A DNA stretch of 64,000 nt. Source: Euonymus europaeus. Lineage: Eukaryota; Streptophyta; Magnoliopsida; Celastrales; Celastraceae. Below are positions 36,315 to 48,500 of this stretch, in pieces (the stretch's first letter is position 1; each line of letters begins with the position of its first letter). The stretch is taken from assembly GCA_963580455.1 (NCBI GenBank), contig OY756963.1, forward strand, positions 24,075,555-24,139,554, given 5' to 3'. The notes under the pieces are model-generated. The model searched no databases and had not been told where the DNA came from. It saw only the letters and a program-made list of their open reading frames with translations. Position numbers and translations under genes: made by a program.

Positions 36315-36700
36315 TATTTTTCATCCATTATTGGTTAAATAACTTTTGTTATTTTTCATCAATTATATGCACGTAATCATAACTTTGCTTTTGTTTCTCT
36401 ATTATTTGAGTATTTTTAATCCATTATTGGTTACATAACTTTTGTCATTTTTCATCAATTATATGCACGTAATCATAACTTTGCTTTTGTTTCTCCATTA
36501 TTTGAGTATTTTTCATCCATTATTGGTTACATAACTTTTGTCATTTTTCATCAATTATATGCACGTAATCATAACTTTGCTTTTGTTCCTCCATTATTTG
36601 AGTATTTTCATCCATTATTGGTTACATAATTTTTGTCATTTTTCATCAATTATATGCACGTAATCATAACTTTGCTTTTGTTCCTCCATTATTTGTCTAC
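36315..36700. repeat. Four tandem copies of a 96 bp unit upstream of the transposase gene
   Basis: The unit begins TATTTTTCATCCATTATTGG and includes CAATTATATGCACGTAATCA and TTTGCTTTTGTTxCTCCATT. Copies start at 36315, 36411, 36507 and 36603, so the period is exactly 96. The copies differ at only a few positions, indicating recent amplification. The array ends about 150 bases before the probable start codon. Confidence 0.95.
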
Positions 36701-36849
36701 ATAACAAAAATAGTACCCAAATGGGGGACTTCCTTTTCTCTATAAAAGGGAGTGAAAATTTACTTTGTTATTCACAAAAATTGTATGAGTTTTTAAGTTT
36801 TTTCTCACATAATCATTATTTGTGATCTCATAATTATTATCTCATAATT

Positions 36850-39844
36850 ATGGATGAATATTTTAAGTTATGGGGTGAAGATTTGCATTTGTCAAGCTAT
36901 TCAATCGAGGTAAAAATTATATTTTTCAGATACACATTTGATTATAAGTTTTTGTATAATGTAAGTATTGTAAACTATTTTAATTATTTAATGTGTAACA
37001 GGATGATCAACAAAGTACGATGAAAGTCGAATCAGACAATGATGAAGTACAAACAGATTATACATAACAGTTTACAACTGATATGGTATAATAGTAAATT
37101 ATATATTTTATTTCGTAATTTGTTAAATTTGAAATAATACTAATATATTTTTTATTAGATATTTCATTGCCGTGAAGATTTAATCAAATGGGCACGAGAT
37201 GTAGGACGTGTGCTGGGATTTATTATCGTTATTTCTAGTTCAAATGAAGGTCATTTTGGACAGAAGCCTAAATTGACACTGCAATGTGAGCGAAGCGGAC
37301 AGTATCGATCATTAAAAGGTTCATCCAAATTGACCGGTACTAAAAAATGCAACTGTCAGTTTTGTTTGAAAGGTATGAAGTTGAAAACCGGAGATGATTG
37401 GAGTATAAAGGTTATGTGTGGGATCCATAATCATCCTCCTGCAAGTTACATGGAAGGTCATGCATATGCTGGTAGATTGTCATAGGATGAAACTAACATA
37501 ATGATTGATTTGTCACAGAATTTAGTGATGCCACGTGAGATATTATCTACATTGAAGGCTAAAGATCCACAAAATGTGATGACAATAAAGACGATTTACA
37601 ATGCTCGACAAAAATATCGAGTTGCTGAAATGGCGGGGAGAAATCAAATGCAACAATTAATGTATCTGCTAAGTCAGCACGATTACTCATCGTGGTACAG
37701 GAGTGACAGTAAGTCAAACCAGGTCCAAAACTTATTTTTTGCTCATCCTCGTTTTTTAGATCTGTTGCGTGCATTTCCTCATATTTTGCTTATGGACTCG
37801 ACATATAAGACTAACAGGTTTCATATGCCGTTTTTTGAAATTGTTGGTGTTACTTCTACGGAGATGACATTTTGTGTTGCATTTGTATTTCTTCAATTTG
37901 AGAAAGAAGATAATTTCACATGGGCATTAAGTTGTTTAAAGGCTGTTATGGATGGGTGTTTATCACCACGGGTGGTGTTGACTGACAGAGATTTAACACT
38001 GATGAATGTTGTTGATCATGTGTTCCCCGAGTCAACTGCTCTACTGTGCAAATGACATATTGGAAGGAATTTAGCAGTGAATTGTAAGAAATTATTTGAA
38101 GACAAAAATAGCTGGGACAGTTTCAATTCCATGTGGCATTATCTGGAGGACTCTGAAACCGTTGAAGATTATTTCGCAAGGTTGTCATCTATCGAACAAT
38201 TATTTCACTGGTATTTATCAACAAAATTCTCATTTATAATTTTAGCTTATTCATCGTTCAAATGCATTGACTTATCTATGGAACACTTATTCCCCAGGTA
38301 TCCAAGAGCAATAAAGTATATCAAATCAGTATGGCTGGATAAATATAAAGAGAAATTTGTTGCTGCTTGGAGTAATAAATCGATGCATTTTGGCAACAGG
38401 ACTACAAATCGAGCTGAAAGCCAACATGGAAAGTTGAAGAAATATTTACAAAATTTCAAGGGGAAATCTTGTGTCCGTCTGGTCACAGGTTCACAGTCTT
38501 TTGGACGCACAATCCACTTCTATCAAAGCATCACTCGAAAAAAGTAGCAATTTTGTGCAACATGATTTCAGAACTTCAATATTCAACGAACTACGAGGTT
38601 CTGTATCAACTGCTGCATTATATCATATTTTGGCAGAGGTGAAACGTTCTAATAATGTTGGTCATTATCCTAACCTATGTGGTTGTCAAATTAAATTGAC
38701 TCATGGCTTGCCTTGCGCACATGAGATCTCTATGTTCAAGGTGGAAGGTCGTCCAATTCCCCTATCTTTGATTGATCCATTCTGGAGGAAGCTGGACTTC
38801 AAGCCCGCCACTACATTGGAGGACGATGATATAAATTGCAATATTGAGGTTGAAATGTTCACTGAAAAGTTTAAAAAACAATCGAGACCTGGTAAATTTC
38901 GATTGTTACAGAAATTACGTGAAATTATCAACCCCTCATCCACTTTACTTGCAGAACCAAAGGTGAAGAAGCAAAGTCGTGGCAGGTTCGATTCAAAGAA
39001 AAAGGTTGAATCAAATGTTGGACGAAATTCTACCGGTACTAAATATGCCGAGGCTAATGATTCTCCAGTATTGAGAAGCCGACACAATTGTTCATCGACT
39101 TTCAATGTCCCGCAATTTTCATCAACATGGAGGGTTTCGGTCGATGAGAGAATGCATACTAGTTCAATCGATGACAGATTGCATACTGGTTCTATGAATG
39201 AGAGAATCTACAGTATTTTAATCTACATTGACCAGTTTCCGAGTCATATGCATCCATATATTCTATCTGTGACTGATGTGATTGGTGATGGAAATTGTGG
39301 TTTTTGCAGTGTTGCATTGGCATTGCAAATGGAAGAAGGTGAAAATGCATGGACTCGTGTAAGATATGATATGCTAACTGAGTTGAACAACAACGCTGAT
39401 GAATATGCATCCTTGTATGGAGACTGGGAAAGGTTTTCGCTTATAAGACAATCACTGACATTTTTTGAGATATACAGGTCAGCACCGGTGGTACATTGGA
39501 TGAATTTGCCAGACATGGGTCACTTGATTGCATCATGCTACAATGTTGTTTGCATTGTATTAAGTCAATCGCAATCCTTAACGTTTCTTCCTTTGCGGTC
39601 TGGCCCACCACCACCATCACAACAACGTGTCATATGTATTGGACATGTTAACCAGAACCATTTTGTGGAGATATCCTTGGTTTCTAATTCTCCAATGCCT
39701 CCAATCATGCCTCAATGGGGCGCATTCAGGCATCAATGTGCGGCACAGTGGGCTTTATTTTATGAACAAAATTTTCAAGATTATAGACTGATACGGAATC
39801 CATCAAAAGTATTACAGCCCAATGTGAATTTAGATTCTGATTAG
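36850..39844 (+). pseudogene. MULE transposase (FAR1-like) fused to an OTU cysteine protease domain, inactivated
   Basis: Probable exons are 36850-36909, 37002-37085 and 37159 onward. An N-terminal region with FHCREDLIKWARDVGR and GIHNHPP is the FAR1/MULE DNA-binding part. The MULE transposase core follows (ILLMDSTYKTN, TDRDLTLMN, and TTNRAESQHGKLK, supplying the D-D-E residues). Next comes a SWIM zinc finger (CGCQIKLTHGLPCAHEI), and then a C-terminal OTU domain (VIGDGNCGFCSVALAL with the catalytic Cys, NQNHFVEISL with the His). The gene is broken by stops at 37065-37067, 37483-37485 and 38053-38055, and by a one-base frameshift in a G run near 38461. An 87-base segment at 38211-38297 has GT-AG borders and may be an intron. 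The OTU part is uninterrupted to the final stop. I name the domains from motifs only. Confidence 0.85.
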
Positions 39845-40020
39845 TTTGTTTGGTGGTTTAATTTCTTTTATTTAATAAAAACTATTTGGGATTGCTTTTT
39901 ATTTAATTTCTTTTATTCTATAATAGATCCCACGTGTGCGGCCATCGTCTCATCTCCAAATATAAGAGGAATCATTATGAGATGAGCGGTAGATATTGAA
40001 AGTAATTTTATTATTATTGT

Positions 40021-40308
40021 GGGCCCTATGTAGCCTTCTCCATGCAATTGGCAACAATGAAAACTTTAGTTTAAAAAATGACTTGATTGATTTTGCCGGC
40101 CCTACTTAGCCTTCTCCATGCAATTGACAGCAACGCAAACTTTAGTCAAAAAATGACTTGATTGGTTTTTCCAGCCCTACTTAGCCTTCTCCATGCAATT
40201 GGCAGCAACGCAAACTTTAGTCAAAAAATGACTTGATTGGACAGCAGCGCTTCTCCATGCAATTGGCAGCAACACAAACTTTAATTCAAAAAATTACTTG
40301 ATTGGACA
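40021..40308. repeat. Four tandem copies of a ~75 bp unit
   Basis: TTCTCCATGCAATTG recurs starting near 40036, 40112, 40187 and 40251. It is followed each time by GGCAGCAACGCAAACTTTA-like text and AAAAAATGACTTGATTGG. The last copy is shortened at its left side. The array lies just inside the right end of the MULE, mirroring the 96 bp array near the left end. Confidence 0.9.
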
Positions 40309-40597
40309 GTGATCAGCTTTTGCCGGCATAGGTCTGTATAAGTAAAACACAGTCTGTATTTAGCAATAGCCATAATTTTTGTTTGGAGAAGGGTTAAATC
40401 AACCTCTCCCTATATTCCCTACCCAAACCCCCTTCTCCCATCACGTCATCCTCTCAAAATTTAATATTTTTCTCTTTCTCCTCTCTCCAATCTATATTTA
40501 AATACAAAAAGCTAACCTTTTTTTTGTTTTTTGTTTTATTTTTTATGAAAAAATATTTATACCAATTGACTTTCTTGAAGGACTCCAAAAGCTCCAT

Positions 40598-40790
40598 TGG
40601 GCAAGTATAGTGGCCTAAAGAAAACCATTTGAGGATGTTGGATCTCTCATAAGTCTGACCAGTACAAAGGGTGACTGGGTCCAGCATTGGCTCCAATGAG
40701 ACTGGGCAAACTAACGAGGAAGGCAGAAAAATCAGTTCAAACTCTTCAATCATCTTCTTCAGATCTTCTTTGATAGTAGAGCTTGCATAT
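40598..40790 (-). pseudogene. Fragment of a U-box E3 ubiquitin ligase (PUB30/31 type)
   Basis: Reading the minus strand, YASSTIKEDLKKM runs into LVCPVSLEPMLDPVTLCTGQ and TYERSNILKWFSLGHYTCP. This matches the first half of a U-box, the E2-binding domain of plant PUB ligases. Homology stops abruptly after CP, and the following text (MELLESFKKV) does not fit the family. Only about 64 residues remain, with no start or downstream armadillo repeats. It is a relic or captured fragment, not a gene. Confidence 0.8.
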
Positions 40791-41188
40791 TTGAAACCAC
40801 ATTAGAATATGATCTGGAAGAACAACCTGCTTATTAGTGCATGATATTTAGGGCATGAATCTTCATCCTATATCTTGATTCATAGGAGAAGTAATTTTTT
40901 TTTTGGATAATTGAAATTAATAATTCTCATATATGAATATACGAGCCATTCATGGCTGAAACTATTTGCTTTCTCCGTAGGAACCATTTTCTGAGTTCCT
41001 GCTAACCTTTTTTTTTTTTTTGGAGTTTGGTAGAGCCGAGTTTATGACATATTTATCGAAATCCGTTGGCAATTTTTTGTTTTTAACAGTATATTTCTCT
41101 GTGAACGTTCATAAAAAGAAAGAAATTATTGGAAATCTCCTCAATACTCTCATTTATAGCTGATTTTTTGCTATTATGTAAATTGCAG

Positions 41189-41735
41189 GCCTGTACAGGT
41201 ACAGTGCTAGGAGATGTGGTGAAAGTAGTGGGCTTCCATAACTCCACTCCAGAACTCAAATTTTTCCGCAGAAGGAACCTTGTGTTAACCATCAACATCG
41301 ACAAAAACACAGAGAACGATTTACAGTCAGCTGTAGCAGAAGCTGCAAAGATTTTAACTGATGAGAAACTGGAGGTTGTTGACTTCAGTAGCACTGCCGA
41401 TTTATCGACAGAACCCGACCATTACGTGATCTACTGGAAAGTTAATGGCGATGCAAGTGAGGAGGTGTTGAAGCAATGTTGCAATTGCCTTGACTGGTCT
41501 TTTGTGGATGCTGGCTATGTCAGCTCACGAAAGGTGAATACCATAGGACCGTTTGAGCTTCGGGTTGTACACAGAGGAACCTTCCAGAAGATTCTGGAAC
41601 ATTTCCTAGGATTAGGTGTTGCCGTTAGCCAGTTTAAGACACCCCGATGTGTAGGACCAAACAACACCAATAATAGTTCTGCAAATCTTGTTGAACAATG
41701 TGGCTAAGAGCTATCTCAATACTGCTTTTGCGTGA
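41189..41735 (+). pseudogene. Terminal exon of a JAR1-like GH3 acyl-acid amido synthetase, frameshifted
   Basis: After an acceptor (AAATTGCAG, ending 41188) the text encodes the C-terminal GH3 region: LGDVVKVVGFHNSTPELKFF, GDASEEVLKQCCNCLDWSFV, SSRKVNTIGPFELRVVHRGT and SQFKTPRCVGP. These match jasmonoyl-amino acid synthetase (JAR1, GH3.11 group). GH3 enzymes conjugate acyl acids such as jasmonate to amino acids. Two frame breaks are visible: one near 41203, where LYRY is followed by an extra base before LGDV, and one near 41677, after GPNNTNN. No upstream exons are present within the preceding kilobase. The ATG at 41129 only opens a frame through intron-derived sequence. Confidence 0.85.
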
Positions 41736-43530
41736 ACATTGGAGCTGCATGTTCATTAAGGAATAAGGACTCCAACTGTTCTAGCTAGGGTTAATTGAGC
41801 AATAAAAAGTTTTATGATGTTTTAGCATCATTTTGATCAGCTGCCACTTGTACGCAGATGCTGACAGAAAAACCAAACCATGAAAGTTGACCACCAAGGT
41901 TGGTCCGTGTTTTGTGTCGATCACTCTTGTCAGGGGACCCTTTTTTGGTTTTTAGTCAACTTCGCTACCAACATCTACTTTGATTGCCAGAACATTGATT
42001 CATATAGGGTAAATGGATCTTAATTTGTTACTGTTTTTTGTTTCATGTGTTTTTCTTCTTTTTGAGTGTTTTTGTCTACCTTGTGACCAATCACGTTGCA
42101 TGATGGCTCCTTTTTTCTTAAAAAATAAATAAAATAAAGTATTTTATAGTCCTCAACCACTTAGTCAAATTAGTCGTTGGAAGAAAGGACAAGTCTCGGA
42201 CTGTGTCAGAGGTGTAGCATAATTTCTGAGTCAGTGTCAGAGAAAAGATTGATATGCCATTTGTGTGTTAGTGATTGGTCAGACTTTGGTTTCGTGGGTC
42301 GGAAGTAGAAGGATAGACTCGACGAGTTTGCAGGAGACATGTCTGGGGCGTAGAGGTTCTGGTCAGATAGTACGAAGTGATATGTTAGACGCATATGCAT
42401 GTATGTCGTGATGCGATAAAGGATAGGAATACAAGGAGGAGCTAGAATTTGAGTCTGTTGATGTTAGAAGCATCTAGTCGTTATGTTGGGGATGGAGACG
42501 TAACAGATTGGGCCATTGACATATTCTTTGATTGGGCTATTGACTCCAACATGACCCCCATTTTAGGCCTTTGACTATTTTTTGCCATTACAGTGAGCTA
42601 CATGAGCCTCGAGTTGATTCTTGGAGAGCTCTCTGATGCTCAAGTTAGTATATGCATTTAATCGAGAGTGTTTTCAATTTTGGAGAACTTTCTATTGTTC
42701 AAATCAGTCCCTGTATTTAGTCGTGAGTGTTTTTAAGCTCGGAACTCTCAATTTGTCATTAAGAGAGAGCTTAGACTTAGAAGTGTTTGACACTTCTGTT
42801 ATTTGCCGTTTGATACCCACCATTGCCACTAAAACAACCCCAGAAAGGCTTGTTGATAAAACGATTTATTAAAAAAATAGAGTTGAAATGTAGTTTGGTT
42901 CAGTCTGTTGGAGACAAGAATGAAGTTTGTTTTCTAATATCAACTCGATTGTCCAACATTGTTTTATGATGACAGCAGATAACCAAATTATTGACTATTT
43001 ATCAAAAAAAAAAACACATTATTGACTAATCTCATCTAAAATTGACCAGTTCAATCAATAAGAACAATAAAATTTCAGCCAATGGGGATATATAATATAT
43101 GTCAATAGCTAAATACTTTTATAAAAAATATATTTTTAACCTATTTTTTTCTTTCCTGCATCGTGGACTTCAACGTTGTCACCAGCTGGTGTGGTCGTAT
43201 CAGAGAAAACTCACTTGCATTCAAATACTTCCCTTCTTGGACCATAACCCCAACGCATTAGCACGCGCGTGTTTCTACCGCTGTACTAACAATGAAGAAG
43301 TTTAATAGATGGCTAAATTTAAATCACGAATTACTTCTCTTGTCGTTTTTGCTATATTGTTAGGGATTTTTTTTCTTTTTTCTTCCCTTAATTTTGTAGC
43401 AAAGTAAGTGTTTAATGTATTTAGAATATACAAAATACAGCGCAATTAAATGTAGCCATATGGCGCATATATTGTTAAGATTAAACTGTAAGAAAATTAC
43501 GTAACATAAATATAATTCATGAGTTACGGT
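41736..43530. other. Spacer without recognisable genes
   Basis: AT-rich and unassigned. Several short frames occur (42206-42400 minus, 42621-42872 plus, 43099-43305 plus, 43360-43602 minus), but none shows a family motif or exon-like splice context. Confidence 0.45.
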
Positions 43531-44175
43531 TAGGGTTGCAAATGAGTCCGACCGAGTTTTGCCTTGTTCAACATCGTTGATTAAGGTCTTTAGGAAGCCC
43601 AAGAGAACTCGAGCAAAATTTTAGACGAGTTTGAGATTTTTATATTTAAGCTTGGCTTGGCTCATTTAGTTCAAAGGCGAGCTTAACTCGATAATATAAA
43701 TAAATTTGTTCATGGGTCTTTACAAAGCTAATAACGAGCATTTCTTTATTTATCGAGGTTATTCATGTACCATTTATCAAAGAAATAAGCTTAATAAACT
43801 TGTTTTTTATGAGTTAAACTAAGTTTGTTTGTGAAACGTTAATTCAAGCACTTCACCAAATAAGAAACAATATTCACGGCCCTCAGGGCATATGGTCCAG
43901 CAGTGAGCTGAGAGAGTGGCCCTTAAGTGGGAGTAGTAGTGTGTTTGATGTTCGAGTTCAAGTCGCGCTAGCTATACGCCTTTGATCCTCAGCGCTGGTA
44001 GGCCGCTCTTTGGTGGGCAGCCTGAAAACCCTGCTTACCGTTGGCTGCATAACCCGCAACTTACATTCAACCCACTGATCCAGGATAGAGACGAGTTTTT
44101 AGATCCCACCCCAATCCAAGAAGCAATATTCACGAATATATCCGAGCAGCTAAACACACTCTTCCCGTCCGAGCT
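43531..44175. mobile_element. hAT-like element remnant (host of a nested SINE)
   Basis: It starts TAGGGTTGCAAATGAG and carries scattered GAGCTTxACTCG and GAGCTCGGCTTG motifs that are common in plant hAT-type repeats. After removal of the nested 43879-44117 insert the flanks join smoothly. No matching right end was located, so this is a truncated copy. Confidence 0.4.
43879..44117 (+). mobile_element. SINE-like insertion with 17 bp target-site duplication
   Basis: AAGAAACAATATTCACG at 43862-43878 is repeated as AAGAAGCAATATTCACG at 44118-44134 (one mismatch). The 239-base insert has an internal B-box-like GTTCGAGTTCAAGTC and an A-box-like stretch GGTCCAGCAGTGAGC upstream of it. This suggests a tRNA-derived SINE. 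The 3' end lacks a clear A- or T-tail. Confidence 0.7.
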
Positions 44176-45533
44176 CGGCTTGTTTTTCCCATAGCCAACA
44201 AAATCATGAGAAGCACACGCCAAAAAAGTTGCGATGCGACTGGCATGTGCTGCGAGACTGTGCGATCCGCATATTGTGTTCGTACGAATTTACCGATCCC
44301 TATTATCCAAATATGATAAAATTCAAAATTAAAATATCCGATTCATCCAATAAGAAACGTTTTTCGTTTTCCTTCCTTTTAAAATCAAAATTAAAATTTT
44401 CTGTTCGAGATTTCTCTTTCTCTATCATGCACCAAAGATAGAAGAGCGGAGAAAAAAGGGTGCTTTTCTTTATGCTCTGCGATAAGGACTCGAGTAGTGA
44501 GAAATTATTTGGTGGTAACTATTCCCAACTATGGCCCTCCTCAATGCACTTCTGATCAGACTCAGACTGATTTGATTTATCAAAAATGTTCGACATTTAC
44601 TCGTCTCAATTCAATACCCACCTCAGAGTCTGGTTCTTTCCCCTGCAAAGCTGCTCGAGATTTAACCCACTCCACCATAATGTGAGTCAGTCCGCGTTGA
44701 GGTTGTAAAAAGAGGAGAGAACTTCTCACGTTCTTTCCCAGAGTGTCTTCTTCAACCTTGTGTTGTTGTCTTTGCTTTTACTGTTTCTGTGCTGTTGGGT
44801 TTTGAAGTTTTGGGCTTTGTCTGTCAGGGTTTGTGGTTTGCTTGAGAAGATGCTTGGTGTTTAAAGGTTTTATGATAGGGTTGGTGAGTGTGTGGACCTG
44901 TTTCAGTTTCTGTGTGTGTTGCCGTTGGTCTTCTGAATGAAGCATTGTCTCTTGTTTTCTTGGGTTTGGTAAAGCTTCCATTGTTGTTTTTTTCTTTAAG
45001 TTCTTAGGTAATTTAGATTTCAAGTCCTTCCTCTTCCTTTCTTGAGATTCTTGAGTTTTATTTGAATTCATTCTCTTCTGGTTATTTTGTCTAGGCATTT
45101 GGCTCGTTCATTTTCTTTTATTTTACTTCCAAGTTTCTTTGAATCTAGGGTTTCTTCTTTCTTAGAAAACTGATAATCCTAGATTTAAAGAGCTCCAAGA
45201 CTTACTTTCAGTGCAACTTCAGAGGGGGATTTTCTGCTCCATTCTTGAAAATGATTGTGTGCTTGGGGCTCCCTTAGATTGAAACTGATCCATATTATGT
45301 TGGTTGGCATGTGACTGCTGGATGTCATTCAAGGTTCCTTTCACTTGATTCCTCTTTTAAGGTTCATATCTTCATTTAAGGAACTTAATAAGTTAATTTG
45401 TAGAAAATCCTTGAGGCCACATTGTTGTTCTTGGTAAAACTCTGTCCTTCTACCATATATTTGAGCAGATAGGACATTGGGGGTTAAGTTTATTCAAACA
45501 GAAATTTAGGCTTGTCATCTTCAAAATATATGC
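44176..45533 (+). other. Promoter and long 5' leader of the AHL gene
   Basis: The region is pyrimidine- and T-rich from about 44700, fitting a transcribed leader of several hundred bases, perhaps with an intron. A minus-strand frame of 106 residues at 44778-45098 is Lys/Thr/Gln-rich and is the complement of this T-rich leader, so it is not called. Confidence 0.45.
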
Positions 45534-48500
45534 ATGGATCAAAGAGATGCAATGGGGTTATCTGGGTCGCCTTCTTACTATATGCATAGAGGCATATCTG
45601 GGTCTGCTACAGGAACGCAATCTGGGTTACATGGGTCGTCAGCCATTCGTTCCTTATCTAATCCAAGTATGCCATTTCAAACAAACACTGTTGGCAGTAA
45701 TATTGGATCAGCATTGGCTATAGAGCCTTCCACAACAGTCTCACCTCATGGTGTTAATATGGGCGCACTATCTGCTGTCCCACCTGGGGAGACTGTGAAG
45801 AGGAAGAGGGGAAGGCCCCGAAAATACGGACCTGAAGGGACAGTTTCATTGGCATTGTCTCCATCTTCGTCTACTCATCCTGGGACAATAACATCAACCC
45901 AAAAGCGAGGTAGAGGACGGCCGCCGGGGACTGGGAGGAAGCAACAATTAGCTTCTCTTGGTAAGATTTCTCTTTTATGTTTCCCTAGCATGGGAATTCA
46001 TTAGGATGAACTGTTGAGAGTTAAAGTAGATATTATCATAATATTTGGCTTGGGTACTGTCGTACTCCATGAAGATTGCTTTGCTTAATAATTGTACTGT
46101 GTGTCATTAGATTAGTGATCCGCTTTATCAGCCAAACTCATTAAATGTAGTTGCTGGTTGATTCTTCTTCTGGTTGGCCATTTGTATGCTCAGGTTGAAA
46201 CTGACTGGTTTGGGCCTTCCTACTTGTGCGATGATTGCAATAAACATGAAATATACCTACAGTTTATCCCAGTGACTGCATTTGTGTAATGGACTGTCAA
46301 AATTTTATCAGAATGTTAGCTAAATGAGCAATTTGTTTTGCCAAAATTTTGGAAACTATGAAATCCCTTTTAGTCAAGAAACATTAGAAATTTAGAATAC
46401 ATTCACTATTTTTCTACTATAAGAAAATTGACAGAGGCGACAAAAGGAACGAAATGGAAGAGATGTTGGGCTGTTGTGCTTGGCGAGCAGATCAAATCAT
46501 ACTGCAAATATACGCAAGAATATAATGGTGGAGCACAGTCTAAAACTTTGCAAAATTGTCTTCCTTGCCAATGATTATTTAGTCATGTTGAATTGTTGAT
46601 TCAAAACTGCAAGGATTCTGAAATTCATAACTAACTCTCAAGTCTTCAAAATTCTATAATTGGATAGAATACATAATGTACTCCTAGGTTGCTGGAAAAC
46701 TTGCAAGTGGGAACTGAATCAGGTTAATACATGAAGGGAGCTATTGACTTGGAAAGAACAACGTAGTAGGATCGGAATTATTCATAAACTGCAAGAGTTA
46801 AGATACAACCGTTACTGAGTCTCTGATGGAGAACTAATTGCCTATATGCCAGGGAGATTGTAGCTGCACTCAGTGCAGCTAAAAAAATCCAGGTTGAAGA
46901 GATTGATTAGAGATAACCTACCCTCGAATTCTCTCTTAGTGCAGAATGATTTATGAAGCAACAGTAACTAGTATATGCATTGCATATTTTCTTTTTCTTG
47001 TTTTTTGATTAGTTTTCTATGCATCGAAATGTTCTTCTGAATCTTTTCAATAAATAGGTTTGCTATTTCATATGTTCATAAGTTTGTTATCTCGAGCTAA
47101 GTCATTCATGCAAGCATGATTCTGTTTTTTTCTCCTCTGCTGAGGCTTGGGTTCATCTAATACCATTGATATTCATGACTGCTTTCGGCATTTGTTCATT
47201 TTGGCGTTTGAATGATGGTCTCAAACTTCCAAACTTCATTATTTTGCAAGGTGAATGGCTGTCTGGTTCAGCCGGGATGGGCTTTACTCCACATGTCCTC
47301 ACTGTAGCTGTAGGGGAGGTAACATTATTTTCTTAATATTGTCCATCAAAGGGTTTCTGGTTTACAAAATGTGTTTTCTTGCGTTGTAAAAGGAAATCAT
47401 TTAGGTTCCTTGGACATCATACCTCAGTATAGAAATATCCCGTCGCTGAACATATGTTTGTTTCCATGATTTCGCGCTGTAACATAATTGATAGTTGAGC
47501 ATGACCTGTCTTTGCTTCTAAAATGGCAAAGCGGCAGATGGCCTTGTTTATTTTATTTTAATTTTTTTGATAAATCTAGAATTATACTATTTTGAAGAAA
47601 ATTGATATGAAAAACCATCAATGCTTGCTTCCCTCTGCTTCTGGTAGATTAGTTTTGAAATTCTCTGCTTCATTGCCGCCTTCATCATGGCATGATAGAA
47701 AATACATCACTTTTTCTTTGAAAATAAATGCTCCATTTCTTCAAAAAATTGTTCACGTGCCCCTTTCAAGTCAGTTTTATGAGGGAACTTCTTTGGATTA
47801 TCATATCATTTACTGGAATTTTCTTCTGGGTTGAAAGTGTGTAACTTCTTTTGTAGGACATCGCGACAAAAATAATGTCATATTCGCAGCAGGGACCAAG
47901 AGCTGTTTGTGTCTTATCTGCCAATGGTGCTGTCTCTACTGTAACTCTCTGTCGAGCATCAATTTCTGGAGGCACTGTATCATTTGAGGTTTTTAGAACC
48001 CTTTTTCTCACGTTTCTAATTTTTTGCATTTAATTTTCTCTTCCCTTTTTTATTTTAAGTATGGACATGCTTGATTTTTGTTGGAGGCAGACCCAGTTTG
48101 GTTAGAGTTTTATTTTTGATTTAGCAAAAAATATTGTGACATGTGAAATTTATATATAGGTCCGAGATTTTACTCAAAATCCGGTACCTTGTGCCTGAAA
48201 TTAAGAGACTATTTTGGCCTTATTTGTCTACTGAAATACAACATGAATTTTGTAGGGGCGCTTTGAGATTCTATGTTTATCAGGCTCTTACCTGGTCAGC
48301 AACAATGGTGGATCCCGCAATCAAACCGGTGGTCTGAGTGTCTCTCTTGCTAGTCCTGATGGTCGTGTAATTGGTGGTGGAGTTGGTGGTATGCTTATTG
48401 CGGCTACCCCTGTTCAGGTAAGCTTCTTAGTTGTTTCAGTCGCTCTGCAGATATATTATTCTTCGCTGTATATTTCTATTTCTCTGAATTGTTCATCAAT

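Larger units (their letters stand above)
35996..40367 (+). mobile_element. Mutator-like element (MULE) carrying a transposase-OTU gene
   Basis: The left edge ATTGCTATATACAGAC (35996-36011) and the right edge GTCTGTATTTAGCAAT (40352-40367) are inverted copies with one mismatch. A related sequence is repeated inside the left end near 36135. Between them lie a four-copy 96 bp array, a broken MULE transposase gene and a four-copy array of about 75 bp. The element type is assigned from the transposase. The exact ends are tentative, since no 9 bp target duplication is obvious. Confidence 0.6.

Noticed and set aside
36315..36700. Regular 96 bp repeats considered as a CRISPR array
   Set aside because: Units are contiguous with no unique spacers, and this is a plant nuclear sequence; they are a simple tandem array.
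41129..41188. ATG at 41129 as start of a GH3-like protein
   Set aside because: The segment before 41189 is intron-like and ends in a good acceptor; GH3 homology begins only after it and in a shifted frame.
44778..45098. 106-residue Lys/Thr/Gln-rich minus-strand frame
   Set aside because: It is the complement of a T-rich transcribed leader before the AHL start codon; low complexity explains the open frame.
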